DNA of 64,000 bases, from NCBI RefSeq assembly GCF_007747215.1, contig NZ_CP036273.1, positions 5,068,322-5,132,321 on the forward strand. The letters are read 5' to 3'. Positions 40,440-48,573 of the stretch are shown in pieces. The notes beneath the pieces were generated by a model. The model was given only the letters and a program-made list of their open reading frames with translations, did no database searches and was not told the DNA's origin. Source of the stretch: Urbifossiella limnaea. GTDB taxonomy: Bacteria; Planctomycetota; Planctomycetia; Gemmatales; Gemmataceae. The position numbers were made by a program, and so were the translations under genes. The stretch's first letter is position 1, and each line of letters starts with the position of its first letter.

Positions 40440-41006
40440 ATGTCCGCCACCTTGATCCTGCTCGTCGGCCCGCGCGGCTCCGGCAAGTCCACCGTCGGCC
40501 CCGAACTGGCCCGGCGCCTCGGCTGGGCCTTCGCCGACGCCGACGAGTTGGTCGAGAGCACCGCCGGCATGTCGATCGCGGCCATCTTCGCCGCCGAGGG
40601 CGAGGCCGGGTTCCGCGACCGCGAGGCGGCGGCGCTCGAGTCGCTGTGTGCGCTGCCGAACCGCGTCGTCGCCACCGGCGGCGGGGCGGTGCTGCGCGAG
40701 TCCAACCGCGCGCTGTTGAAGCGGTCCGGGTTCGTGGTGTGGCTGACCGTGACGCCGGAGGTGGCGTTCGAGCGGATGACGGCCGACCCCACGACCGCAG
40801 CCCGGCGCCCGAACCTGACGGCGGCCGGCGGGCTCGGTGAACTGCGGGAGCTCATCGCGTCCCGCGAGCCGCTTTACCGGGCGGTGGCCGATTTCACCTG
40901 CGACACGGGCGGCGCGTCGCCGGACGCCGCCGCCGCCGCTATCCTCACGGCATGGACCAACTTCCGCTCTACGTCTGGTCCGGCGCCGCGCTCGTCCTCG
41001 GGCTGA
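40440..41006 (+). CDS. aroK: shikimate kinase
   Basis: A 188-residue kinase phosphorylating shikimate at the 3-hydroxyl in aromatic amino-acid synthesis. Walker A: LLVGPRGSGKSTVG (about residues 7-20). The shikimate-binding DxD is in FADADELVES. The GGGAV substrate-binding loop is at VVATGGGAVLRES. The lid Arg is in MTADPTTAARRPNLT. The C-terminus is longer than in typical proteins of about 170 aa because the frame runs 55 nt into the next gene before its stop. The tail (FRSTSGPAPRSSSG) looks unconserved, so the overlap may simply reflect a late stop. It is first in a run with prepilin peptidase and hisH; the gap from tmRNA (80 bp) holds both promoters. Confidence 0.92.
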   Translation: MSATLILLVGPRGSGKSTVGPELARRLGWAFADADELVESTAGMSIAAIFAAEGEAGFRDREAAALESLCALPNRVVATGGGAVLRESNRALLKRSGFVVWLTVTPEVAFERMTADPTTAARRPNLTAAGGLGELRELIASREPLYRAVADFTCDTGGASPDAAAAAILTAWTNFRSTSGPAPRSSSG

Positions 41007-42088
41007 TGGTCGGGTCGTTCCTGAACGTGCTGGTGGCCCGCCTTCCCTTCGAAAAGAGCATCATCTGGCCCGGCTCGCGCTGCTTCAGCTGCTACCGCCC
41101 CGTCCGAATCTTCGACAACCTCCCGATCATCGGCTACCTCGTGCTCCGCGGCCGCTGCCGGTTCTGCGGGGCGACGTTCTCGTCGCGCTACCTGTGGGTC
41201 GAGGTCGGCACCGGGCTGGCGTTCCTGGCGCTGTTCCTGGCGGAGGTGGTGTTCAACTGGTTCAACTTCCCCGGGTTCGGCTTCGACCCGCTGCGGGCGA
41301 CGATGCCGGCGTGGCCGGCGGTGGCGCTGTTCTGCTACCACGCGACGCTGCTGTCACTCCTGATCGCCGCGGCGGTGGTGGACGCCGAGCACCGCGTCAT
41401 CCCGCCGCTGATCCCGTTCACCGGGCTGGTGGTCGGCGTGGCCGGGGCGGCGCTCATCGGCTGGCCGTGGCCGCACCCCGCGGGCGCGGCGGCGGCCGTC
41501 GGCGGGCCGAAGGCGATGCCGTGGATGCTGGTGCTCGACGCGGGTCCGGTGCCGATCGGGGCGCAGCCGTGGCCCGCGGTCGGCCCGCCGCCGGCGTGGG
41601 CCGCGGCCGGGTCGTGGAAGCTCGGCCTGCTGAACTCGCTGGTCGGGGCGCTGGCCGGGTCGCTGGTGGTGCGCGTCGTGAAGCGGCTGTTCGAGACCGG
41701 CTTCGGCCGGGAGGCGCTGGGGCTCGGGGACGCCGACCTGCTGATGATGGCCGGGGCGTTCCTCGGCTGGCAGCCGGTGGTGCTGTCGCTGTTCGTGGGG
41801 GCGTTCGCGGCACTGCTGGTCTTCAAGCTGCCGACGCTGCTCCTGGCCGCCGTCCGGGGCACCGGCGTGGACCGCGAGTTGCCGTTCGGCCCCGGCCTGG
41901 CCGTCGGCGTGGTGGTGACGTGGTTCGGGTGGCCGTGGTTGGCGCCGCGGGTGCAGCCGGTGCTGTTCGACCTGCAATCCATGCTGTTGATCGTGGGCGT
42001 GATCGGCGTCGGGATGCTGGCGTCGGGCCTGCTCCTGCGGCGCAAGGCCGAGCCGGCCCCGCCCGAGCCGCAGCCGGTGGGGAAGTAA
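40952..42088 (+). CDS. pilD: prepilin peptidase (type IV, A24)
   Basis: A 378-residue integral membrane aspartyl protease that cleaves prepilin signals and N-methylates the new end. The N-terminal zinc-type Cys pairs are C44-x2-C47 and C69-x2-C72 in SRCFSCYRP and GRCRFCGAT. Catalytic Asp residues: D144 in AAAVVDAEHRVIPP and D260 in GLGDADLLMMAGAFLGW. A soluble insert of about 45 residues (WPWPHPAGAAAAVGGPKAMP to WAAAGSWK) separates them, larger than in E. coli-type enzymes. Substrates in this organism would include DUF1559 prepilin-like proteins such as the one at 62896. Overlaps aroK by 55 bp and hisH by one base. Confidence 0.93.
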   Translation: MDQLPLYVWSGAALVLGLMVGSFLNVLVARLPFEKSIIWPGSRCFSCYRPVRIFDNLPIIGYLVLRGRCRFCGATFSSRYLWVEVGTGLAFLALFLAEVVFNWFNFPGFGFDPLRATMPAWPAVALFCYHATLLSLLIAAAVVDAEHRVIPPLIPFTGLVVGVAGAALIGWPWPHPAGAAAAVGGPKAMPWMLVLDAGPVPIGAQPWPAVGPPPAWAAAGSWKLGLLNSLVGALAGSLVVRVVKRLFETGFGREALGLGDADLLMMAGAFLGWQPVVLSLFVGAFAALLVFKLPTLLLAAVRGTGVDRELPFGPGLAVGVVVTWFGWPWLAPRVQPVLFDLQSMLLIVGVIGVGMLASGLLLRRKAEPAPPEPQPVGK

Positions 42089-42705
42089 TGGCCGCCGACG
42101 TCGTGATCGTCGATTACGGGATGGCGAACCTGCGGAGCGTCCAGAAGGCGTTCGAGCGGGTCGGCGCCGCCGCGGAAGTCACGCCCGACCCGGACCGCGT
42201 CGCGGCGGCGCGGAAGGTGGTGCTGCCCGGAGTGGGGGCGTTCCGCGACGCCATCGCCCGGCTCCGCGAGACCGGCCTCGCCGAGGTGCTGTCCGACCAC
42301 GTCCGCGCCGACCGGCCGTTCCTCGGCATCTGCCTGGGCTACGAGCTGCTGTTCAGCCGCAGTTTCGAGGACGGCGTGTTCCCGGGCCTGGACCTGTTCC
42401 CCGGCGACGTGGTGCGGTTCCCCGAGGTGCGCGGCCTGAAGGTGCCGCACATGGGGTGGAACACGCTTCGGCCCACGCGGCCCGGGTGCCCGCTGCTGGC
42501 GGGGCTGCCGGCGGACCCGGCGGTGTACTTCGTCCACTCGTACTACCCGGTGCCGGCCGACCCGACGCTGACCGCGGCCGAGACCGACTACCCGACCCCG
42601 TTCGCGTCGGCGGTGTGGCGCGGCAACGTGTTCGGCACGCAATTCCACCCGGAGAAGAGCCAGGACGTGGGGCTCGCGATGCTGCGGAACTTCGCCCGGC
42701 TGTAA
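42088..42705 (+). CDS. hisH: imidazole glycerol phosphate synthase, glutaminase subunit
   Basis: A 205-residue class I glutamine amidotransferase that feeds ammonia to HisF in histidine synthesis. Triad: Cys in FLGICLGYELLF (about residue 79), His and Glu in GTQFHPEKSQDVGL near the C-terminus. IVDYGMANLRSVQKAFERVG is the standard HisH opening. The ATG overlaps the prepilin peptidase stop by one base (TAATG). HisF is not in the window. It is convergent with the kinase gene (11 bp between stops). Confidence 0.95.
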   Translation: MAADVVIVDYGMANLRSVQKAFERVGAAAEVTPDPDRVAAARKVVLPGVGAFRDAIARLRETGLAEVLSDHVRADRPFLGICLGYELLFSRSFEDGVFPGLDLFPGDVVRFPEVRGLKVPHMGWNTLRPTRPGCPLLAGLPADPAVYFVHSYYPVPADPTLTAAETDYPTPFASAVWRGNVFGTQFHPEKSQDVGLAMLRNFARL

Positions 42706-42716
42706 CGCCTCCGCAC

Positions 42717-45113
42717 CTACTTCCCCAGCGGTACCAGCACCACGCGGCCGCCGTCGAGCGCCGCGGCGAGCACCCGCCCGCTCGTCGAGAACGCCAGTGC
42801 CTTCACGCCACCGGGCAGCGCCAGTTCACCCGTAATCTTCCCCGTCGCCGCCGCGAACACGACCAGCTTCCCGCTACCGGTACCGACCGCGACGACCGCC
42901 TCGTCCGCGGACACCGCCACTGCCGTCGCCCGCGGCCTCGTCGGTGGTTGAAAGAACCACTGCCTTCGTTCCAGCGGCAGTTCGTAGCGCAGGTCGGAGC
43001 GGTCGGCCCCCGGCAGGTGTCGGCCGGGAACCGGTTCGATCCCGGCGAGGTACAGCCGCCCCGACTCCGGCGCGACGGCCCCGAGCGGCGGGCCGGGTAC
43101 GTCCGTCATCGGCTCGATCGTCCGCACGGCCCCGCCGGCGAACGGCACGACCCGGACGGTGTCGCCGAAGGCGACGCACGCGGACCCGTCGGCGACGACG
43201 AGCACCTCGCGGACGCCGTCGGCGGGCACGGCCAGCCGGCTGGTGACGCGCCCGGCGGCGAGATCGACGCGGCACAGGTCGCCGTCCTGAGGCACGACGA
43301 CGGCGGTTTTGCCGTCCGGCGCCACGGCGGCGGTTCGCGCCCGGGTGTCGGGCAGGTCGATGACGCGCACCGCGCCGGCGGCCCACGCCACGAGCCGACC
43401 GGCGCCGTCGGCCGCGACCGCGACGCGGCCGTCCGGGGCGAGCGCGGCCGCGTGGTCCGACACCTCCGCGGCCGGGAACCGACCGGTCGGCGTCAGTTCC
43501 GGCAGCGTCAACTCCTCGGGCGCCCGGCCGGCGCGGGCGACGACGAGCCGCGAGTCGTCGCCCGCGAACGCCAGCGCGCCCACGGCCCGGCCGGTGGCGG
43601 TCGCCGCGACGAACGGCGCCCCCTTCGCTTGTAACTTGTCCGTCGGCGCCGGCAGCTTCCGCAGCAGCCCGGCGGCCGCGACCGCGATCGGGGTCGCCGG
43701 GTGCCTCGCGCGGAAGTCGATGACGCGGCGGCGGACGGCGTCACGGTCCTCGGCCGACGCGACCGCGGCGCGCAGGTCGCGCAACTCCTCGGCGGGCGTC
43801 GGCGGCGGCGGCGGGCGCTCGACGGGCGGCGACGGCTGCCGCCGGAGCACGCCGGTGCCGACCAGTACGCCAAGCCCGAGCGTGACCGCGGCCGCCGGGA
43901 GCACCCAGCCCCACCGCGTCGGCCGCGAGATCCGCCGCGGTTGCACCCGCGCCTTGGCCTGCGACTCGGCCTCGTCCACGAGCTGCTCGAACTCCGACTG
44001 CCACGCCTCCGCCGGCAGCACGTCGGACGGCTCGACCGGCCCCGCCGCCTGCGCCGCGGCCGGCGCGACCACTTCCGCCCGCGCCCCGGCCCGCAGCGCC
44101 AGCAGCGCCTCGGCCACGGCCGCGGGCGTCGGGTAGCGGTCGTCCGGGTCCTTCGCCATCAGCTTCGTCACCAGCGCGGCCAGCGGCGGCGGGGCGGGGC
44201 CGCCCGGCGTCACCACCGGCGGCACCGGCAGACTCGCGTGCGCCATCAGCTTCTCGACCGCGGACCCGGCATACGGCGGGCGGCCGCTCAGGAGGAAGAA
44301 CAGCGTCGCCCCGAGGCCGTACAGGTCGGCGCGGATGTCCGCCCCGTGCGGGTTGCGGGCCTGCTCCGGCGGCATGAAATCCGGCGTGCCGAGCATCACC
44401 CCGTCGGTCGTCAGCAGCCCGCCGGCCATCGAGGCCGCGGCGTCCCCGGCCCGGACGCCGGACAGGCCGAGGTCCATCAACTTGACCACCCGGGTGGCCC
44501 GCTCGCGCATCAGGTTCGAGGGCTTGATGTCGCGGTGGACGAGGCCGCGCTCGTGGACGTACTGAAGCGCCTGGCACGCCTGGTACGCCACGAGGCAGGC
44601 GTCGGCCGGGGTGAGCGGGCCGCCGTGGATCACGGTGCTCGCCAGGTCTTGCCCGTCGATGTACTCGGTGGCGAGGTACAGCCGCCCGCCGGCCTCGCCG
44701 GCGTCGAGGGCGCGGACGACGTGCGGGTGTTCGAGGCTGGCGGTGAGGCGGATTTCGCGGGCGAACCGGCGGACGATGTTGCGCGACGACAGCCGGTCGG
44801 ATCGGATGACCTTAACCGCGTCGATACGGCCGAGGCGGACGTGGCGGGCCATGTAGACGCGGCCCATGCCGCCCTCGCCGAGCAGGTCGAGGAGCAGGTA
44901 CGGGCCGACGACGAGGGTGTCCGCCTTGCCGGCGAGAAGGGCGTCGGCCTGGAACTTCGTGGCCCAGCCCTTCTCGACGAGCCGCCCGACGACCCGCTCG
45001 GGCGGGTGGCGGCCGCGACCGGCCGCGTCCTCGACGCGGCGGAGCTGCGACGCGCTGAGGAGCGGGACCCGCTTCAGCGCCGCGAGGATGGTGTCCGCGG
45101 TGGGGGCCGGCAT
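42717..45113 (-). CDS. Ser/Thr protein kinase with propeller-like C-terminus
   Basis: A 798-residue transmembrane kinase of the planctomycete type. The start at 45113 begins MPAPTADTILAALKRVPLLS, a short N-terminal helical domain (to about 65) found ahead of many planctomycete kinases. Kinase domain, about 70-335: LLGEGGMGRVYMARH (P-loop), Lys101 in DAVKVIRSD, HRD in LVHRDIKPSNLM (Asp195), DLGLSG replacing DFG, and MPPEQAR as the APE-like end. After a linker, WGWVLPAAAVTLGLGVLVGT is the single membrane helix (about 425-450). The C-terminal 330 residues are repeated beta-strand units (GALAFAGDDSRLVVARAG, ALAPDGRVAVAADGAGRLVA, RVLAAALDGGRVVLVPLG) like a WD40-type propeller, expected outside the membrane as a sensor. 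Ligand and targets unknown. Confidence 0.9.
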   Translation of the reverse strand: MPAPTADTILAALKRVPLLSASQLRRVEDAAGRGRHPPERVVGRLVEKGWATKFQADALLAGKADTLVVGPYLLLDLLGEGGMGRVYMARHVRLGRIDAVKVIRSDRLSSRNIVRRFAREIRLTASLEHPHVVRALDAGEAGGRLYLATEYIDGQDLASTVIHGGPLTPADACLVAYQACQALQYVHERGLVHRDIKPSNLMRERATRVVKLMDLGLSGVRAGDAAASMAGGLLTTDGVMLGTPDFMPPEQARNPHGADIRADLYGLGATLFFLLSGRPPYAGSAVEKLMAHASLPVPPVVTPGGPAPPPLAALVTKLMAKDPDDRYPTPAAVAEALLALRAGARAEVVAPAAAQAAGPVEPSDVLPAEAWQSEFEQLVDEAESQAKARVQPRRISRPTRWGWVLPAAAVTLGLGVLVGTGVLRRQPSPPVERPPPPPTPAEELRDLRAAVASAEDRDAVRRRVIDFRARHPATPIAVAAAGLLRKLPAPTDKLQAKGAPFVAATATGRAVGALAFAGDDSRLVVARAGRAPEELTLPELTPTGRFPAAEVSDHAAALAPDGRVAVAADGAGRLVAWAAGAVRVIDLPDTRARTAAVAPDGKTAVVVPQDGDLCRVDLAAGRVTSRLAVPADGVREVLVVADGSACVAFGDTVRVVPFAGGAVRTIEPMTDVPGPPLGAVAPESGRLYLAGIEPVPGRHLPGADRSDLRYELPLERRQWFFQPPTRPRATAVAVSADEAVVAVGTGSGKLVVFAAATGKITGELALPGGVKALAFSTSGRVLAAALDGGRVVLVPLGK

Positions 45114-45210
45114 GTACGGTCCGGGTCGCGGGACGGGCCTATCCCCTAAGAATAGCTCACGGGCGGGCTGAAAGCCTAGCCGCAACCGCGGGTAGTTCGT
45201 GTGAGGGCCG

Positions 45211-46500
45211 ATGCGAATCGCGTTCGTCACCGCCGGCGCCGCGGGCATGTTCTGCGGCAGCTGCATGAGGGACAACACCCTCGTGGCCGCGTTGCGCCGC
45301 CGCGGCCACGACGCCCTGCTAATCCCCACTTACACGCCGATCCGCACCGACGAGGCGGACGTGAGCCAGGGCCGCGTCTTCTTCGGCGGCATCAACGTCT
45401 ACCTGCAAGAGAAGTCGTGGCTGTTCCGCCACACGCCGTGGCTCACCGACCGCCTGCTCGACGTGCCGCGGCTCCTGCGCTGGGTGTCGCGGTTCGCCGG
45501 CCGGGTGAAGTACAGTGAGCTCGGCGGCCTCGCCGTCTCGATGCTGCGGGGCGAGCACGGCCACCAGCGCAAGGAAGTCGAGAAGCTGGTCGCGTGGCTC
45601 GAAGCCGAGGTGAAGCCGGACGTGATCCTGTTCACGAACGCGCTCCTGTCCGGCGTCATCCCGCCGCTGCGCAAGCGGCTCGGCGTGCCGATCTGGGTGA
45701 CGCTTCAGGGCGACGACATCTTTCTGGACGCGCTTCCCGAGAAGGACCGGGCCGCCTGCGTGGACCTCATCCGCGCGAACACCGCCGACGTGGCCGGCTT
45801 CCTGAGCACGAGCCGGTTCTACGCCGACCACATGAGCGCGTACCTGGGCGTGCCGCGGGAAATGGTCCGGGTGGTGTACCCCGGCATCACGCTGGAGGGC
45901 CACGGCGGCGAGCGGCCGCCCCGCCGCGACGGCCGTCTGACGGTCGGCTACTTCGCCCGCGTCTGCCCCGAGAAGGGGTTCCACCACGCCGTCGAGGGGT
46001 TCGTCACGCTGATGAAGGGGGCCGACGCCCCGGACGCGGTCCTGCGGGCGTCCGGGTGGCTCGGGGAGAACGACAAGCCGTTCTTCCGCGAGCAGGTGGC
46101 GAAGCTCGCGGCCGCGGGGCTGGCCGAGCGCTTCGAGTACGTGGAGAGCCCGACGCACGAGGCGAAGGTGGAGTTCCTCCGCGCCGCGGACGTGCTGTGC
46201 GTGCCGACGACGTACCGCGAGCCGAAGGGGCTGTACGTGTTGGAGGCGTGGGCGAACGGGCTCCCGGTGGTGCTGCCGGAACACGGCACCTTCCCGGAAC
46301 TGCTGGCCGACGGCGGCGGCCTGCTCGTGCCCCCGGGCGACCCCACGGCGCTGGCCGCGGCGCTGCGGCGGGCGCTGGCAGATCACGACTGGCGCGACGC
46401 CGCCGGCCGGGCCGGCGCCGCGGCGGTCCGCGAGCGGTTCACGGCCGACGTGATGGCGCGGGAAACCGAACTCGTTCTGCAGCAGGCCGCGGTAAGATGA
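45211..46500 (+). CDS. GT4-family glycosyltransferase
   Basis: A 429-residue GT-B glycosyltransferase. FVTAGAAGMFCGSCMRDNTL is an N-terminal substrate region seen in a subgroup of GT4 enzymes. The donor-binding domain has VGYFARVCPEKGFHHAVEGF, then the nucleotide-sugar motif in PTTYREPKGLYVLEAWANGL with the E-x7-E pair, and EHGTFPELLADGGGLLVPPG. Acceptor unknown. It leads a run with the thioesterase gene (at 46548), a prenyltransferase-repeat gene and an ABC exporter; these may build or move a lipid or glycan, but that is inference. Divergent from the kinase gene with 97 bp between. Confidence 0.9.
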   Translation: MRIAFVTAGAAGMFCGSCMRDNTLVAALRRRGHDALLIPTYTPIRTDEADVSQGRVFFGGINVYLQEKSWLFRHTPWLTDRLLDVPRLLRWVSRFAGRVKYSELGGLAVSMLRGEHGHQRKEVEKLVAWLEAEVKPDVILFTNALLSGVIPPLRKRLGVPIWVTLQGDDIFLDALPEKDRAACVDLIRANTADVAGFLSTSRFYADHMSAYLGVPREMVRVVYPGITLEGHGGERPPRRDGRLTVGYFARVCPEKGFHHAVEGFVTLMKGADAPDAVLRASGWLGENDKPFFREQVAKLAAAGLAERFEYVESPTHEAKVEFLRAADVLCVPTTYREPKGLYVLEAWANGLPVVLPEHGTFPELLADGGGLLVPPGDPTALAAALRRALADHDWRDAAGRAGAAAVRERFTADVMARETELVLQQAAVR

Positions 46501-46547
46501 CCCCGGCGACGAACTCGAAACACCGAACTCGGAACTCGAAACTGCGC

Positions 46548-46961
46548 ATGTTCACCACCACCCGCCGCGTCGAGTTCGGCGACACCGACATGGCCGGGAT
46601 CATGCACTTCTCCCAGTTCTTCCGCTTCATGGAGGTCGCGGAGACGGACTTCCTCCGCGCCCGCGGGCTGAGCGTGAGCTGGCGCCGCGACGGCGTGAAG
46701 TGGGGCTTCCCCCGCGTCTCCGCGGCGTGCGACTTCAAGACCCCCGCCCGCTTCGAAGACGTGCTGACCATCGCCGTGACGGTCGAGAAGATCGGTACCA
46801 AGTCGGTCAGCTACCGCCACGACATCACGAACCAGCACGGGGCCGCGGTCGCCGTCGGCCGCATCACGTCCGTGTTCTGCCGGTCGCTCGGGCCCGATCA
46901 CATCGAGAGTGTGGACATCCCGCCGGACGTGCGCGCAAAGCTGGAAGGCCCGGCGGCATGA
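46548..46961 (+). CDS. YbgC/4HBT-type acyl-CoA thioesterase
   Basis: A 137-residue hotdog-fold thioesterase. FTTTRRVEFGDTDMAGIMHF carries the 4HBT pattern with Asp-x-Asp and the following His, and SQFFRFMEVAETDFLRARGL is the usual second segment. An alternative ATG at 46497 overlaps the previous stop, but it would add residues (NSKHRTRNSKLR) encoded by a small GAACTCGAAAC repeat, so the later ATG is preferred. Hydrolyses short or aromatic acyl-CoA; substrate unknown. The ATG of the next gene overlaps its stop by four bases. Confidence 0.85.
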   Translation: MFTTTRRVEFGDTDMAGIMHFSQFFRFMEVAETDFLRARGLSVSWRRDGVKWGFPRVSAACDFKTPARFEDVLTIAVTVEKIGTKSVSYRHDITNQHGAAVAVGRITSVFCRSLGPDHIESVDIPPDVRAKLEGPAA

Positions 46962-47896
46962 CCGAGCCGTACCTCACCCGCTTGACGACGCGCCTGCTCG
47001 ACGGCGTCGAACGCCTCCCGGCCGATGTCCGGGAGCGGACCGCGGCTTACGTCCTTCGCCAACAGTTGCCCGACGGCGGCTGGCCCGGCCGCGAGGGCGG
47101 GTCGGACGTGTACTACACCGGCTTCGCCCTCCGCTCGCTGGCCGTGCTGCAAGCCCTCGACCCCGTCGTTTGCACGAACGCCGCCGGCTTCCTGCGCACG
47201 CGCATGGGCGGGTCCGGCAGCGTGATCGACCTGTTCTCGCTGGTCGTGTGCGGCTACCTGGTGCCGCTCGGGGGCGGGCCGGACGTGCTGGGCGAAGCGC
47301 CGCCCGACTGGCGCGAGCGCGTTGCCGCGGTGCTGGAAACGCACCGTTCGCCCGACGGCGGCTACGGCAAGACGCCCGCGGCGCCGCACGGCAGCACGTA
47401 CACCAGCTTCCTAGTCGTGCTCTGTCAGCAGTTGCTCGGAGTCCCCGCGCCGGAACCGGCGCGCCTGGCGGCGTTCGTCCGCGGCCGGCGGCGCGACGAC
47501 GGCGGGTACGTGGAAATCGGCGCGATGAAGCGGAGCGGCACGAACCCGACCGCGGCCGGCGTCGGCGTGTTGCAGGTGCTCGACGCCCTCACCGACGACG
47601 CCCGCGCCGCCGTCGCCGACTTCCTGGCCGCGCTGCCGGCCGCGTTCGAGGGCGGGCTCCGCGCCAACGACCGCATCCCGGCCGCCGATTTGCTCTCCAC
47701 CTTCACCGGCGGCTGGACGCTCGACCAGCTCGGCCGCGCCGACAAGCTCGACTGGCCCGGCGTGCGCGACTTCGCGCTGGCGTGCGAGGCGGCGGCGGGC
47801 GGGTTCCGCGGCGGGTTGTGGGACGACCGGACCGACGTGGAATACACCTTCTACGGCCTCGGCACGCTCGCCCTGGCCGCCCTCCACACGGACTGA
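46958..47896 (+). CDS. prenyltransferase-beta-like repeat protein
   Basis: A 312-residue cytoplasmic alpha-alpha barrel protein of the prenyltransferase/squalene oxidase repeat group. Repeats: YVLRQQLPDGGWPGREGGSD, VLETHRSPDGGYGKTPAAPH, FVRGRRRDDGGYVEIGAMKR and ACEAAAGGFRGGLWDDRTDV, each with the DGG turn. It resembles the beta subunit of geranylgeranyl transferases, which have no clear bacterial role. No signal peptide, unlike the related secreted gene at 32803. It is translationally coupled to the thioesterase gene and ends 7 bp before the ABC transporter ATPase start. Confidence 0.8.
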   Translation: MTEPYLTRLTTRLLDGVERLPADVRERTAAYVLRQQLPDGGWPGREGGSDVYYTGFALRSLAVLQALDPVVCTNAAGFLRTRMGGSGSVIDLFSLVVCGYLVPLGGGPDVLGEAPPDWRERVAAVLETHRSPDGGYGKTPAAPHGSTYTSFLVVLCQQLLGVPAPEPARLAAFVRGRRRDDGGYVEIGAMKRSGTNPTAAGVGVLQVLDALTDDARAAVADFLAALPAAFEGGLRANDRIPAADLLSTFTGGWTLDQLGRADKLDWPGVRDFALACEAAAGGFRGGLWDDRTDVEYTFYGLGTLALAALHTD

Positions 47897-47903
47897 CGCC
47901 GCG

Positions 47904-48572
47904 ATGTCACTGGCCGTCCGCGACCTGTCGAAGGATTACCCCACGCGGTCCGGGCCGCTCCCGATCCTCCGCGGCGTGAACCTCGCTCTGGCCCGCGGCG
48001 AGTCGCTCGCCGTGATGGGGCCGTCCGGCTCCGGCAAGAGCACGCTGCTCCACATCCTCGGCACGCTCGACCGGCCCACCGCGGGGAGCGTCACGCTCGA
48101 CGGCACCGACCCGTTCACGCTGCCGGAGGCGGAGCTGGCCGCGTTCCGCAACCGGCGCATCGGCTTCGTGTTCCAGGACCACCACCTCTTGCCGCAGTGC
48201 AGCGTGCTGGAGAACGTGCTGATCCCGACGCTCGTCAGCCGCGACACCGACCCGAAGGAAACGGAGGCGTACGCCCGGCAGTTGCTGGAGCGCGTCGGCC
48301 TCGTGGGCCGGCTCGACCACCGGCCTGCCGAGCTGTCTGGCGGCGAGCGGCAGCGCGTGGCGGTGGCGCGGGCGCTGGTGCTGAAACCGCTGCTGCTGCT
48401 GGCCGACGAGCCGACGGGGAACCTCGACCGCGCCACCGCCGGGGCCGTCGGCGAGCTGCTGCTGGAGCTGCACCGGCAGGAGAACACCGTGCTGGTGGTG
48501 GTGACGCACAGCCCGGAGCTGGCGAAGCTGTTCCCCCGCCGGGCGGAGATGACCGACGGGGCGCTGATTTAA
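47904..48572 (+). CDS. ABC transporter ATP-binding protein (LolD/MacB type)
   Basis: A 222-residue ATPase. Walker A is MGPSGSGKSTLLH, the Q-loop segment is FVFQDHHLLPQCSVLENVLI, the signature is ELSGGERQRVAVARAL, and Walker B is LLLADEPTGNLD. These match the LolD/MacB/FtsE class, whose ATPases pair with FtsX-like permeases. Its partner permease starts two bases after its stop. The pair would export or extract envelope lipids, lipoproteins or a similar cargo; the actual cargo is unknown. Confidence 0.95.
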   Translation: MSLAVRDLSKDYPTRSGPLPILRGVNLALARGESLAVMGPSGSGKSTLLHILGTLDRPTAGSVTLDGTDPFTLPEAELAAFRNRRIGFVFQDHHLLPQCSVLENVLIPTLVSRDTDPKETEAYARQLLERVGLVGRLDHRPAELSGGERQRVAVARALVLKPLLLLADEPTGNLDRATAGAVGELLLELHRQENTVLVVVTHSPELAKLFPRRAEMTDGALI

Positions 48573-48573
48573 C

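Noticed and set aside
46497-46547. Upstream ATG for the thioesterase overlapping the previous stop
   Set aside because: It would add residues encoded by a small GAACTCGAAAC repeat that homologues are unlikely to carry; the later ATG begins directly with the hotdog fold.
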